Positions 36,061 through 47,044 of a stretch of 64,000 bases of DNA are shown piece after piece (within the stretch, counting starts at the first letter, position 1; every line of letters starts with the position of its first letter). The DNA is from Anaspis maculata (Eukaryota; Arthropoda; Insecta; Coleoptera; Scraptiidae). The notes under the pieces were generated by a model. That model did no database searches and had not been told where the DNA came from. It saw only the letters and a program-made list of their open reading frames with translations. Location: NCBI GenBank assembly GCA_949128115.1, contig OX421961.1:125181050-125245049 (forward strand), given 5' to 3'. The translations under genes and the position numbers were made by a program.

Positions 36061-36396
36061 TTAAGGACGGAGTTGAATTGGTAAGATAAGCGTTGCGGAA
36101 TCAATCCCTGTGGGTTTATTTCTTGACAGAATCTCACCATTTAGGTTTCTTCCGAAAGCTACAAGGATGCACTTTGGTTTGAGCTTATTGGCATTTCCAA
36201 GATCCAGAAATCAATTATTCATCCAAAAATAAAGAGAAAGACATTTTTCGATTTTGGAAATGCCAATGGGCTCAAACCAAACTGCATCCTTGTAGCTTTC
36301 GAGAGAGACCTAAATGGTAAGATTCTGTCGAAGAATGAACCCACAGGGATTATTGATTCCACAACGCTTATTTTACCGATATAACTCCGTCCTTAA
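36061..36396. repeat. Palindrome inside the hAT element
   Basis: Arms of about 160 bases begin TTAAGGACGGAGTT and include ATAAGCGTTG, GGAATCAAT, CCCTGTGGGTT, AGCTACAAGGATGCA and TGGAAATGCCAA, all repeated inverted on the other side. Few differences. A foldback of unknown origin has been captured by, or duplicated within, the hAT element. Confidence 0.88.
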
Positions 36397-36444
36397 GCAA
36401 GTATACTCACCTACCTATCAGGCTTATCTTGTAACTTCCCGTTC

Positions 36445-36526
36445 ACTAACGACTCGTTAGCGATCGATTATCGTTCAGACTGCCAACTAACGACTCGTTA
36501 GCGAACGATTATCGTTCAGACTGCCA
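36445..36526. repeat. 41-bp tandem pair
   Basis: Two adjacent 41-base units (36445-36485 and 36486-36526) differ by one base. Each contains the small palindrome CTAACGACTCGTTAG and the words CGATTATCGTTCAGACTGCC. Regular, palindrome-bearing pairs close to an element end are sometimes transposase-binding sites, but that is inference. Confidence 0.85.
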
Positions 36527-37070
36527 CTATCGATAGATCTAACAAGAGCACGAAAAACCGTATTTCGTGAACAGCTGCGTTCGGCCGTATCGTTTGTATG
36601 TGCCGAACGATCGTGTATGACGTTTCTACGTGAGCGCAGCGCAGCTGTCAGTTTGCAAGTGTCATTACTACCATTTATTACTGACATTTTTCACAAACCC
36701 GGGAAATACTGAATTTAATACCTACTTCAATTTGAGGTAGGTAACATTGGTACCACAATAATTATACTTGAAAATAGAATGACCAAGGCCCTTTTTCCGG
36801 GGGGGGGGGGTCACCTTTGGCGCAGCTCGCTTCGCTCGCGTTCGTTAGCCCCCCCCATGGCTAAATCCTGGCTGCGCCACTGTGCACATCAACCAATTCT
36901 CGTCCAGTTAAGAATTTTTATGGATTTTCGTCGAAATAAGATCCGAATTGTCAATCGAAAGAAGCGATGGTCTTCAAGTAAATAAGCTAACAGGACCCCA
37001 GGTAAATAAGAATGGCTATAGTACAAAAATAACTTTGACCAGCCTTGGGTCTTTCGAGCCCTTCTGTTCA

Positions 37071-37262
37071 CAGGCGATTTACTTCATTGGGGAAAATGGT
37101 CCATTCGTGTAGTAAGATTTAGGGAATTAACTGTTCCAAGAGGTTTAAGTTGCCGCCAGGTCAGAAGTCACGTCAAAACCCCTTTTACATCATTTCTACA
37201 TGTCAAATTTTCATGTCAATGACGCCGGCATTGTAGGTATCTACTAGTGCCTACCTAGGAAA
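37071..37262 (-). mobile_element. Truncated TATAGGCGATT-family fragment
   Basis: Read on the minus strand this matches copies A and B at 7847-9668. From its outer end it has AGGCGATTTAC, GGGGAAAATGG, TTAGGGAATTA, AAGTTGCCG, then the TAGGTATCTACTAGTGCC block. It is cut off beyond CCTAGG. Direction is by comparison with copy B. Confidence 0.7.
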
Positions 37263-39333
37263 ACATCAACCACCGAATGTGTATTGAATTTCTGTTTTCT
37301 ATACAAGGTGAGCCATGATTCATAAACTACAAAAATTCAATGTTCTTATGAAACCAAAAAAAAAAAACAACTATGAAAATCAATTGTGTTTTACATTGGG
37401 TTTTCGCGTGGCATACTGGAACAACAAAGTTTTGATGACCAGCCGCATAACACGTGCATATCGTTACCACTACGATGCTTATGGAACTCGAAAAAGCAAT
37501 CCGCCGTTGTGAAGGTAGATGAGAGGTGGTTTTTGAAGAGGGTGGTAGATAAAACAGGATTTCTCGACCCTCCTGAGACTTCTTGAGCCACAGTGCTCTT
37601 TGATGTGGTTGTACACGCAAATTTTGCCTTCCAGGATGCTCGCTCAATCTGGCGGGTGGTTTTCCTTCAATTTTCCAATCAGATCCCCTTCCCGAAAATT
37701 AAGGCCATTAGTGAACAGGAGAAACTCTGCAATATAAACGTTTTTGTTTCTTCCAGAACAGTCCTCCTAGACATTACTACAGCATTTGCCATCAGTTTGC
37801 CACTACAATTACCCATTGTTGTTGAATTATTTAAACTCTGCCAAAACGCGATGCATGCGTCACTACAATTTGAACATGACTTATTCACGTCGCTCCAACA
37901 TTGCCGAATATCGATTTCCTATTTAATACCCGATGGCGCTATAAAATCGGCCGGAAAATTCATCATTCCAAGCATACACACTCCGCCTAATGTTTTTTAC
38001 ATTGCTTCTTATTGTCTCGGTTCCCACGGAATGCCAAGCAGACACGGAGAATCTGCGTTAACTTTTTAAACACTCATTAAATTGTACAAGTTAGAATTAT
38101 TTGGACTGGTGCAGAGTTAGCTGGCACATTTGCGTATAGTTGCCATCCGCCTTCCGGCATTAATTTGGATTTCCAAAGTGGTTCTCTGCAGCTCAGCTTC
38201 CAATTAGTGAAGACTGCAAAATGAACGGCTTAATTGCGTTCGGTTTGTTTTGCAGACATTTAGTACTTCGCCGACATTAATAATTGATTCCTTTGTTTTC
38301 GCACGCGCTTCTGTTTTCTTGTGATTTACTTGTTGAGTACGACTTTCTTTCATCTTCATTTAAACTTCATCAAGCTCCATTCAGCGTCATCAAGTGTTAT
38401 TATTATCTACATATCAAATTCCAGGATTTCAGTAATCCGAAAAGACAATAGTAAAAACTTATTTTTATTTGCTTTCACGCCACCTGCACCTGTAGTAACA
38501 CAGTCAACGCGCAATGTATAAATCTAATTACACAACAAAGCAGCGTTAGTCATTTCCGTCGTCAGGTGAAAAACGATTTCCAAGTTGTTTATGCAAATGG
38601 GAGGCGCGATAATTCCTTTGCCAGTTTTTCTCAGCTCTGCAGACGCAGAGAATTGTTCGCTCCACTGACTGCTCTTCATTTATCACGTCTCGAGCACTAA
38701 TTCTGATCCAGATTCATTTTAAATATTAATGAGCTTCAGTAATTTATGCTGTAGCGTTTTGTTCCGCAAATTAGTCGTTGTTTTAGGGCTAGAGGCTCCC
38801 ATTTCGAAATTTTAGACCATCTCAGAAATTCAGAGCTTATCTCGGCTAAACCTGGCAAGGGGACAGAACGAGAGCCAGAAAGATATTATTTTTCAGGAAC
38901 CGCAAAATTAGGCATGAAAGTGGTGGCTTGACCGGTTGCTCAAGCATTCTTGATCGGAACAAATTTTTTGCTTTGGACTCCTTCGCCCCTCATTTCACCG
39001 GGCCTCATCAGACTTCAAAGTCCCTCCCTTGAGCCTTCGTCACGCCAGTTTGCCCCTGAACTTGAGCCTTTAAATCGCAGCAGTTTTCAAAATAAGTAGG
39101 TATTGTTACTTATATTTCGCGTTTAGGTTCGTTTATAATTGAGACGGTTTTAAAAGCACACTGCTTATTACTGCGTACTACAATAAATACACGAACAACA
39201 ACTATTTACGCTTGGGTAAAATCACTGGTACTACTCGCTTCTATCCGCTTCTATCCGCTTCTATCCGCTTCTATCCGCTCGCTATCGCTTTGAATTGAAT
39301 ACTGCTCCATGGGCGATCCATGGTGCTTGTATG
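37263..39333. other. No gene recognised; one unassigned open frame
   Basis: A plus-strand frame of 158 residues (37593-38069) is the longest here, with a minus-strand frame of 106 residues overlapping its start. Neither shows a domain I recognise, and no splice context supports them. They could be a degraded transposon gene or chance. A 10-bp microsatellite follows at 39238-39277. Confidence 0.3.
39238..39277 (+). repeat. 10-bp microsatellite (CTTCTATCCG)
   Basis: Four exact adjacent copies of CTTCTATCCG. Confidence 0.95.
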
Positions 39334-41750
39334 TATATGTCGTAGACATAACGCGATTTCAGGCTTTTCGTGAAACGCCTAGGCGTTTTGTAAAAAGCCG
39401 GCAAAACGCGATTTCAAGCATATGATTCTCATTATGCCTATGCCTGATAATTTTCAGGCATCTCCGCCTGATAATTTTCAGGCATCTCCCATTTTGCCTG
39501 CTACGAGTTTGGCAGAACACGAGCTCACCGATTCCATATCCATGGCAGATAAAATGCCCCCTTCAAAACGTCCCCGAAGGAAACGTACCTTCCCTTGTAT
39601 CTTTAATGTTGTTTGAAGTTCTGCTGAGTCCCCTTGCATTATTCCCAGCGCCTGCTACTCCTGCTAGTACACTCAGCTTCAGGAGCACTAGTAAGCTTCC
39701 TTATGTTTCTTCATGGCTTTCAGAGTCAGAGCAGATACCAATAAGCCCCATTTTGCGTTATCATGTTATACAGAGCTCCATTGGGCCTCCTTGTGTCTTC
39801 AAGTAGTATCATTTGGAGCCCTAATGGCTTCTTTATGTGCTTCATAGCTTCCAGAATTCCACTTAGCCCTGTTTTGCCATCTTGTGTCATCCAGACCCCA
39901 TTTAGCCCCCTTATTGTGTCTTCAAGACACAGTAAGTCTGAAGACCTTATTGTGTCTTCAGTAAGCCCCATTTCGCGTTATCATGTTATGCAAAGCTCTA
40001 TTGGGCCCCCTTATGTGCTTCATAGCTTCCAGAATTCCAGTTAGCCCTCTTTTGCCGTCTTGTGTTGTCCAGGCCCCAATTGGGCCCCCTTATTGTGTCT
40101 TCAATCAATGTGAATTGAAGCCCGGCTAAGCTCTCTTACATTTTCCGTGACTTCCGTAGCAGCAAGCAGCGTTGCACCATCATGTCATGTGTGGAGCTCT
40201 ATCGAGCCCCATTGTGTCTTCAAGTATGGTTGGAGCCTTGTTGAGCTCTCTTATGCTTTTTCATGGCTTTCAGAGTAGGTATCAGTAAGCCCCATTTTGT
40301 GTTATCTTGTTATACAGAGCTCCATTGGCCTCCTTGGGCCCCCTTGGGTCTTCAAGTATCATTTGGACACCTAATGGACCCTCTTATGTGCTTCAAGCTT
40401 GCAGAATTCCACTTAGCCCTTTTTTGCCGTCTTGTGTTATCCAGGCCTCATTTGGCCCCCTTATTGTGTCTTCAATGTGAATTGAAACCCTGCTGAGCCC
40501 CCTTACATTTTCCGTGATTTTCGGAGCAGCAAGTAGCGTTGTGCCACCATGTGATGTGCGGAGCTCTATCGAGCCCTATTGTGTCGTCACGTATGATTGG
40601 AGTCCTGTTGAGCCCCCTTATGTTCTTTCATGACTTTCAGAGTAGGTGCCTCCAGTGAGCCCCATTTTGCGTTTTCATGTTATGCAGAGCTCCATATTGG
40701 CCATCCTTGTGTCTTCAAGTATCATTTGGAGCCCTAATGAGCTCCCTTATGTGCTTCATGGCTTCCAGAATTCCACTAAACCCCCCTGTGCCTTCTTGCG
40801 TTGTTGAAAGCCTCAGTGTAAATCTCTTGTGTCTGCTTGCGATATACGGAGTCCTATTCAGCTCTTTTATGTTCGAGAGTGTAGTCTGAAGCCCTAATTA
40901 GCCCCGTTATGGTTTTTTTATGGCTATCAGAGTTCCAGTAAGCCCCCTCTTGCCTTCTTGTGTTATCCAGAGCTTCATCGGGACCCCTTGTTTTCTTCAA
41001 CGTCTTTTGAAGCTCCGCTGAACCCCCTTACATCTTTCTGTAGCATTAGTATAGGAACTTTGTGCCTTTATGTGATACCTCATTCGGAGCCCTAATCAGA
41101 TCCTCTTGTATCCTCTCAAGTGTAGTATGTTGGCTTAGAGAGTACCAGTAACCCCGTTTTGCAATAATTTTTTTTATATAAAGCTCCACTAGACCACTGG
41201 ACCTCCTTATGTCTTCAATATCGTTTGAAGCCCTGCTGAGTCTCCTTGCATTTTTCCATGGCTTCCAGAGCTCAATCGAACCTTCTTGTATTTGCTCGTG
41301 CTCATGTTATTTAGAGCCCTTCATTGAACCCCCTTATTGTGTCTTCCTGTGTAATGAGCTGCCTTTTACGTTCCAAAACCTAAGTGAGCACCCCTGCCTT
41401 GGGACTACATTATAACGTTTTAATAAACCCTGTTGAGCCCTCTTGTGTCTTCGAGTGTCGTTTTGAGCCCCAATGAGCTTAGTCACGTGCAGTCACAATG
41501 CAGCGAAGAACTGTCCGACACAGAGTGGCGCCTTCGGGTTTTGACTGACTCATGGCAGGCAAAATGAGAAATGCTTGAAAATAAGCAGGCATAATGAGAA
41601 ACGTAAACCTCAACTCTCGTTTTGCCGGCATTTCTCATTTTGACTAGGCACAACGCGAGAAAAATCAAATGCACTCGTTTTGCCGGCTTTTTACAAAATG
41701 CCTAGGCATTTTGTAAAAACTCTAAAATCGCGATATGCCTACGACATATA
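39334..41750. mobile_element. Satellite-filled inverted-repeat element E1
   Basis: The termini are TATATGTCGTAGACATAACG at the left and the inverse of TATATGTCGTAGGCATATCG at the right. The match continues through a palindromic block (GCCTAGGC within AAACGCCTAGGCGTTTTG at the left) to AAAAAGCCGGCAAAACG. A 24-bp pair (39442-39489), each with the hairpin GCCTGATAATTTTCAGGC, follows the left end. The interior from about 39600 to 41490 is a degenerate satellite whose units of about 45-60 bases carry AGCCCCCTTGTGTCTTC-like cores. A higher-order phrase, AGTAAGCCCCATTTTGCG, recurs at about 39741, 39961, 40286 and 40653. No transposase frame. The right end directly abuts the next element. Confidence 0.85.
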
Positions 41751-43442
41751 CAGGGTGATTCATGAGTAGAGAGCGGATTTATAATTTTTTACATGTTCTA
41801 TTCGCTAAGTTGGATGCAGCTGTCGACTTGCAGCTTGACGTTTCCATCTATAAGGAACCTAAATACCAAGTTTTATTTCGCATATAATTTATTATTTTGA
41901 CTTTTTACCGCATACAAATTGATAGTCCATATAATCGCATATAGCCGCATATTTAGTCCATATTTTTGCACATAGCTAAATATTTGTCACTATTTTGGTC
42001 ATTTTATCTATATGTGCGAGAAAATTACGATTTCAAAAAAAAAATAATTAAAATTTTTCGAAAGAATTTTTTTTTTTTACTTTGATTGTCAACGTTGGTT
42101 GGTTGGTTTTACATGTAAATGTTGTATTTTTCACTATTCTTGCAGCTTATATCACATATTTACTCGCATATATTGCTCTATTTGAACATTTTTACCGCAT
42201 ATTTTGATACTTTTTGAGCGCATATAAACTGCATATTTTGGACTTTTTTACCGCATATAAATCCGCTCTCTATTCATGAGTGACCTTACAAAGGCTAATG
42301 GGAGATAGAGGACTTCGAGGCGAGTCAGGATCCACTGAAGAAATTTTATTTTCTCCAATGGTTACGAAGATACTATGTTTTGTGTGTTTCGTATGAAACT
42401 TTGATGAGCGATATTTCTGAAACGGCTAGAGATATTTTCTTGAAATTCACCAGTAATACTTCTCTATTGGAACTTACTCTGAAGCCATACTGGGTAAGTC
42501 AAAATCCAGGGCCGGGATTAAAAAATGTGCCCCTTCTTTATTTGATCAAAAAGTATATTTTCTGACCGCTTTTCTAAAAAACTGCTATCGGATTCGGAAA
42601 GCTAAGGAAAAATACTTCAAGAATCATTCTTCAATTTTGATGGCACACCTAAACCAAAAGTTTCGACATGAAAATTTAAAGTGAAAGTTATGGGTAAGTT
42701 TCCATTTTTGACCGGACATAATCGACTCATTGTTTGATTGAATTCATTCAAATTCATTTTTTAGCTTGTCTCTGTGGAATAGAAGGGCTTGGTAAGAAGG
42801 AAAATTCCATAGCCGAAGATTTTTTTTGACGACCAAATCGAGTCTAATTTTGGTTTCACTCTCGATTTTGTCATAAATAAAAAATTGTCGGCTCTGGAAT
42901 TTTTCTTTCAACCAAGCTCTTCTATTCAACAGAGACAGGCCAAAAAATGAATTTTGATGAATTCAATCAAACAATGAGTCGATTATGTCTGGTCGAAAAT
43001 GGGAACTCGCCCACGAATTTTACTGTTAATTTTATTATCGAAACGGTTTAGGTGTGCCATCTGAATTGAAGAGCGACTCTTAAATCATTTTTCCTCAGCT
43101 TTTTGGATCCGATAGCAGTTTTTTAGAAAAGCGGTCAGAAAATGTACTTTCTGATGAAACGAAAAAGGGGCACCTTTTTTCTAGCCCGGCTCTGGATTTT
43201 GACTTACCCGGTATGGCTCCGGGATGAGTTCCAACAGAGAAATATCACTGGTGAATTTCAACAAAATACCTTTGGCCGTTTCAGAAATATCGCTTATCAA
43301 AGTTTCATACGAAACACACAAAACACCCTGTATCTTCGTAGCTATTGGAAAAATTAAAATTTCTTCAGTGGATCCTGACTCGCCTCGAAGTCCTCTATCT
43401 CCCATTAGTCTATGTAAGGTCACTCATGAATCACCCAGTATA
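41749..43442. mobile_element. Foldback element, near-complete palindrome, TACAGGGTG ends
   Basis: The termini are TACAGGGTGATTCATGAG at the left and the inverse ACTCATGAATCACCCAGTA at the right. After the nested hAT insertion is set aside, the left arm from 42273 to about 42850 and the right arm from about 42860 to 43440 are inverse copies over their whole length. The centre lies near 42850, with almost no spacer. Shared blocks include GGGAGATAGAGGACTTCGAG, CTGACCGCTTTTCTAAAAAA and ATAATCGACTCATTGTTTGA. TA flanks both ends. No gene. Confidence 0.9.
41767..42272. mobile_element. Non-autonomous hAT element nested in the foldback terminus
   Basis: Begins TAGAGAGCGGATTTATA and ends with its inverse TATAAATCCGCTCTCTA. 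The octamer TTCATGAG lies directly before (41759-41766) and after (42273-42280). TAGAG ends plus an 8-bp duplication fit the hAT superfamily. The 506-bp interior is AT-rich and full of CGCATAT words near both ends. It landed about 16 bases inside the terminus of the surrounding foldback, whose own end must therefore be older. Confidence 0.92.
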
Positions 43443-43763
43443 CCTCCGACTAGTGTTCTCGAAGTTTCCACCGGTTCTACAGTAAATTCCAAAATGAACC
43501 GGCATACGGTTTCTAGGTGATTCCCAAAAAATCTTACACCTTTCGCGTGTTCCCGCGGGCTCCGGAACGGCAGCACCTCCTCCATTAAAAAAAATACTGT
43601 TTCCCCTTTTCGACCTTACATTCGGAGTTCTGGATTTCAGGAGTTCTGACACTTTATTTCAAATTTTTGTAACATCAGCAGTTCTATTATACACAGTCAA
43701 TTCTTAAAATACTATTATTTCAACGGTTCTTTTTAGCGATGTTTGGCCCAGAAAAGTTTTCTC

Positions 43764-43850
43764 CCGCCGGCTGGAATGGAACCTCGGTCTGAGAGGATGC
43801 GTTGAAATATGGGTTGCGAGCGCCTTGGCTTCTGAGCCACCCAGCCGACC
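43764..43850 (-). ncRNA. tRNA-derived SINE-like head with A and B boxes
   Basis: On the minus strand, starting near 43850, the sequence runs GGTCGGCTGGG, then TGGCTCAGAAGCC (43839-43827, A-box-like) and, about 44 bases later, GGTTCCATTCC (43783-43773, B-box-like). This is followed by a short GC-rich CAGCCGGCGGG. The spacing and both boxes fit an RNA polymerase III promoter of tRNA origin. I could not draw a full cloverleaf, so a SINE head or tRNA relic is more likely than a functional tRNA. The downstream body to about 43700 is AT-rich. Confidence 0.5.
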
Positions 43851-46800
43851 ACCTCCTCCATTTTGGCTGATGTTTTCTACTCGGCTGTCGAATTCTCTCA
43901 TGTAATTCCAATTGCCAAGCCATCGCGTATATTCTGGAAATGTCCAGAGCTTCCCATTTGTACACGGCGACAATCAGGTGTGCTCTAGAATGCACGAGAA
44001 TCGCCGCGAGTGACAGTATTCTACTTCCAACGCGTCCGACGTTGGAGATTTTCCTGAAACTGATGCTTTTGTCGTGGGGCCGGGAGAGCTTTGCTCACAT
44101 GAAATTTGATACCCTTTGACATGGAAACCTCTCCGCCTTCATGCACAGGTATTTTCTAGCGTGTGCTAGTTTTGGAGCTCATCCCTTTAATCTTCCAAAA
44201 GCCACCGGGCACAATTTGCATTTCCACGCGGAGGACAATCCTTCAAACACCACCGCCCAAAAACCGTAAATTGTAATGCAAATGATGCGGGTCTAACAGA
44301 TCGCGCTGACGACACGCCATTCATAATTTGTATAATATAATTTAAATTTAACGTGTGCGACCCTCATTTCCATTTTACATTGTAAAACCCGGACAAATCC
44401 CTCAGGTAAATACCGGCTGAACCCTCTCGGTTAGACCAGAATGTTTATGTGGAATTAATACCCAGAGACGTTTCGTCGATTTTCGTATGCCCCAGTCTCT
44501 CAAAGCATAGGGGGCGGCATATGTACTTGTTGCACTACTATAAATTCATTATGCAGCGCCATGTTTAATGAATATTTCAAGGGCCGATGCATCAAGCACT
44601 TCTCACAGAGCGTCATCTGGTCACAGCACTGAAACCCCCGTGTACCAGCAGTTTTATGACGTTAGCGGTGGTATATAAAATTATTTACTACTAATTCGTC
44701 GTGATTTATACGGGGTAATGAAAAACCCTGCTTTCATTTCAAACCGTACAATGACGTGTTGTAAAATGTGACAGTTCCACTCCAATTGGCCGCTCGTTTA
44801 CGACCAAATATACAATGTTGTCTTTAGCACCCCCGTGGAAACGGCTTCCTGTTCTTCGCGTGTGTATGTGTGTTATTTACACTGTCTGTTGACTTTACTT
44901 TACTAAATACCGCTTGAATACATATTTTCTTTGGACCCCAAGTCGCAGAAGATTATGCAAGAGGGCGGTGCCGTCGCCATGTCTTAATTGACGTCATATC
45001 TCTGTGATAGTTGCCGTACAGAAGCGGCACAAGATCCCCTATTACCTAAGTGACAGCGTAATTAATTTGGATTTACAAGCAGCAGCGGAATCGCGCAAAG
45101 CCAAAGCCTTGATGACTTGCAGACGTCAAGAGCTTTGTTCCTCCTCGAGTTGGAAAGTTTTAAAATAGAATCTAGTTGAAGCTTCAATTAGACGTTCGCC
45201 GGCCCCAATTGATTTGAGCGGAGGTGAATCAGATTGTTCCTCCGAGTTGAGTCACCGCAAGTCCACTTTAACAATTCTGTATAACCGTGGTCAATGGCAA
45301 TTAGGCGCTTGCACCTCGAATCTCTGGTTCGGAATGCGCTTTACGAGAAACTAATTGATTTGCAGTTTCTAAATTTCTGGTGTTCTCTTGTATGTAAGCA
45401 GCGGTAGGAAGAATCTGTCGATGGAATCTCTCGAAGAAATCTTTAAAATTCCCGTGTTATGGTCGATAATACAAAGAACATCATCAGATCGATTTTTAAT
45501 CATTCTGCACGTTCTCATTCGGCCTCGAGCACGAAGAATTTCAAGCATTTCCGCAATACAAACGAATCGGAATGAGTGCGGACGAGATGCGCTCAGCAAT
45601 TAGTTTCATAATGTTCGGTCGGACAGATGATATGCAGTTGAAACTAATGAAATTTAGAAAACCGTCTGTGGTTGCGAACCTTTTTGTTGCACATTTCGAA
45701 TTTTACTGTCCATTGTCACTGGTGCCCACTGCCCACTTAACGTAAATTCACATTATGTATTTTTTTTACCAGAAGCTGAGAGAAAAAGTATCCATTACAG
45801 GCGTCTTTTGACGCAAGAAAGCAAGACTTCCCTGTCTAGTACGGTAAAGTATTCACAGAGCTCAATAATTGGGCCTCTACCTTGGAAATACTCAATTGCT
45901 GGCAACATGAAATGGCTAAAATTTATTCCATTGACTTCTCAGCTTATGAGTTTATGCGTTATTTCGCCAGAGAGGTGTCTTTGCGGGACTTGCAGGCTTC
46001 CAGGAGTCGCTAACATTCGTCTTGCAACATCCCCATACCTACTCGTTCTGTAAAAACTCACTTTCCTGCCTGATGACGATGACGTAATGTACAATAGGTC
46101 CCTTCGTTTCGGTTTTTTTGAGTGCGCATGTCTGGCGCGAATTTCATAGTTTCGTACACCAATATTGAAAATTAACACACAAAAATTTTGTAGTGCACCT
46201 AAAATTTCACAAATAGTTTGGTTGAATGTTAGATACCATTTTTATGTTCAAAGGAAATGTTTCATTGGAATTAAATTCAATGATCATTTGTGGAAGTTCA
46301 GGAACAACAAAAATGGCAACAGCGCTGAAAACAACAAGACATCGGCGCCAACTGTCACTTGTGACAATAATTATGGTCACTTCTCGTTTCTACCTGACCT
46401 ACATTCCCTTTGCTCATGTTTTGTCGGAAGAACAGAACCTGTTGAAAATGGCTGCACCAAGAAGGAAGTTCAAAGGAGCTACAAAGAGATGCATTTACGG
46501 TATGTATAGAAGTGACAGCCAGGAACCAGTTGTTGGTCAGGCGGCTAGACAGAGCATGCAGCGTTGCCATTCAACTGACAGGTGTACGAAAGTTTACAAA
46601 ATTTGGAGCCGTTAAGCATGCGCACCTGCCCAGACGAAGTAGCCTATTATGTTTGGGCTGTCAAGTTTAAAACCAGAAAAACGTACTCATTTCTGCCGCG
46701 GAACCTCTCATCGCGAGCATCTGTCTCGGCAAACTTTTGAAGCGGGTGTTGCTCTTTTACGATGAACCAGATTTTCCAATTCAAATTATTTGAATTGTAT

Positions 46801-47044
46801 CGATTTCAATAGTATTTTTCCGCAGTATTCATTAGCCTCATCTTCGGACAGTCCATCCTATAGATACAAAACTCAAGACCGCCGAAATAAAGTTTGTACA
46901 GGGTGATATATAAACAAGTGCAAATATTCTATTGAACGCACGTGAGGGCAGATTCGCTTGTTTTTCAAGTTACACCCCAAAATTGAATCAAATGTATCCA
47001 CATTTCATCACATTGTTATGAGGTACTTCTGCTGCAATCCATAT
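43851..47044. other. No gene recognised
   Basis: Several short frames occur (45369-45603, 45808-46053, 46165-46615), overlapping on both strands and without known motifs. A TACAGGGTG end lies at about 46893. The stretch 46880-47044 may be the outer part of the foldback that follows. Confidence 0.4.

Larger units (their letters stand above)
35832..36882. mobile_element. Non-autonomous hAT element with TGCACATC duplication
   Basis: The termini are CAGTGGCGCAGCCAAGG and the inverse CCTGGCTGCGCCACTG. The exact octamer TGCACATC directly precedes (35824-35831) and follows (36883-36890) the element. An 8-bp duplication and CAGNG-type ends are diagnostic of the hAT superfamily. Subterminal G/C runs (GGGGGGCTA, TAGCCCCCCC) are present near both ends. 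The 1051-bp interior encodes no transposase; it holds a 336-bp palindrome (36061-36396) and a 41-bp tandem pair (36445-36526). The element interrupts the right arm of the larger inverted repeat, so it is the younger insertion. Confidence 0.93.
33222..36968. mobile_element. Large diverged inverted-repeat element, 33.2-37.0 kb
   Basis: The left arm, about 33222-33510, reappears inverted at about 35610-36968, where it is split by the hAT insertion at 35832-36882. Shared blocks: CTTTCGATTGACAATTCG, CTTATTTCGAC, TGGACGAGAA, CTTATCAC and TTACCGGGTAGCA. Between the arms are short tandem tracts (GACA at 33846-33880 and GGAC at 35499-35546) and diverged duplicated blocks (34180-34420, 34575-34720, 35250-35460) that share CCGCCTGGCC, AAGTTCAAAT, CTCTAAATATAA and CATGAGCTACCCA. 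A 145-residue frame at 33581-34018 has no recognisable domain. This looks like an old compound repeat. Confidence 0.65.

Noticed and set aside
37593..38069. 158-residue open frame as a gene
   Set aside because: No domain, start context or splice evidence was recognised. It is listed only as unassigned sequence.
46165..46615. GQAARQSMQ in an open frame near 46535 as a possible next VAT-1 exon (expected GQAVAQL)
   Set aside because: No acceptor site precedes it at the right phase. The following residues do not continue the Rossmann fold and a stop follows soon.
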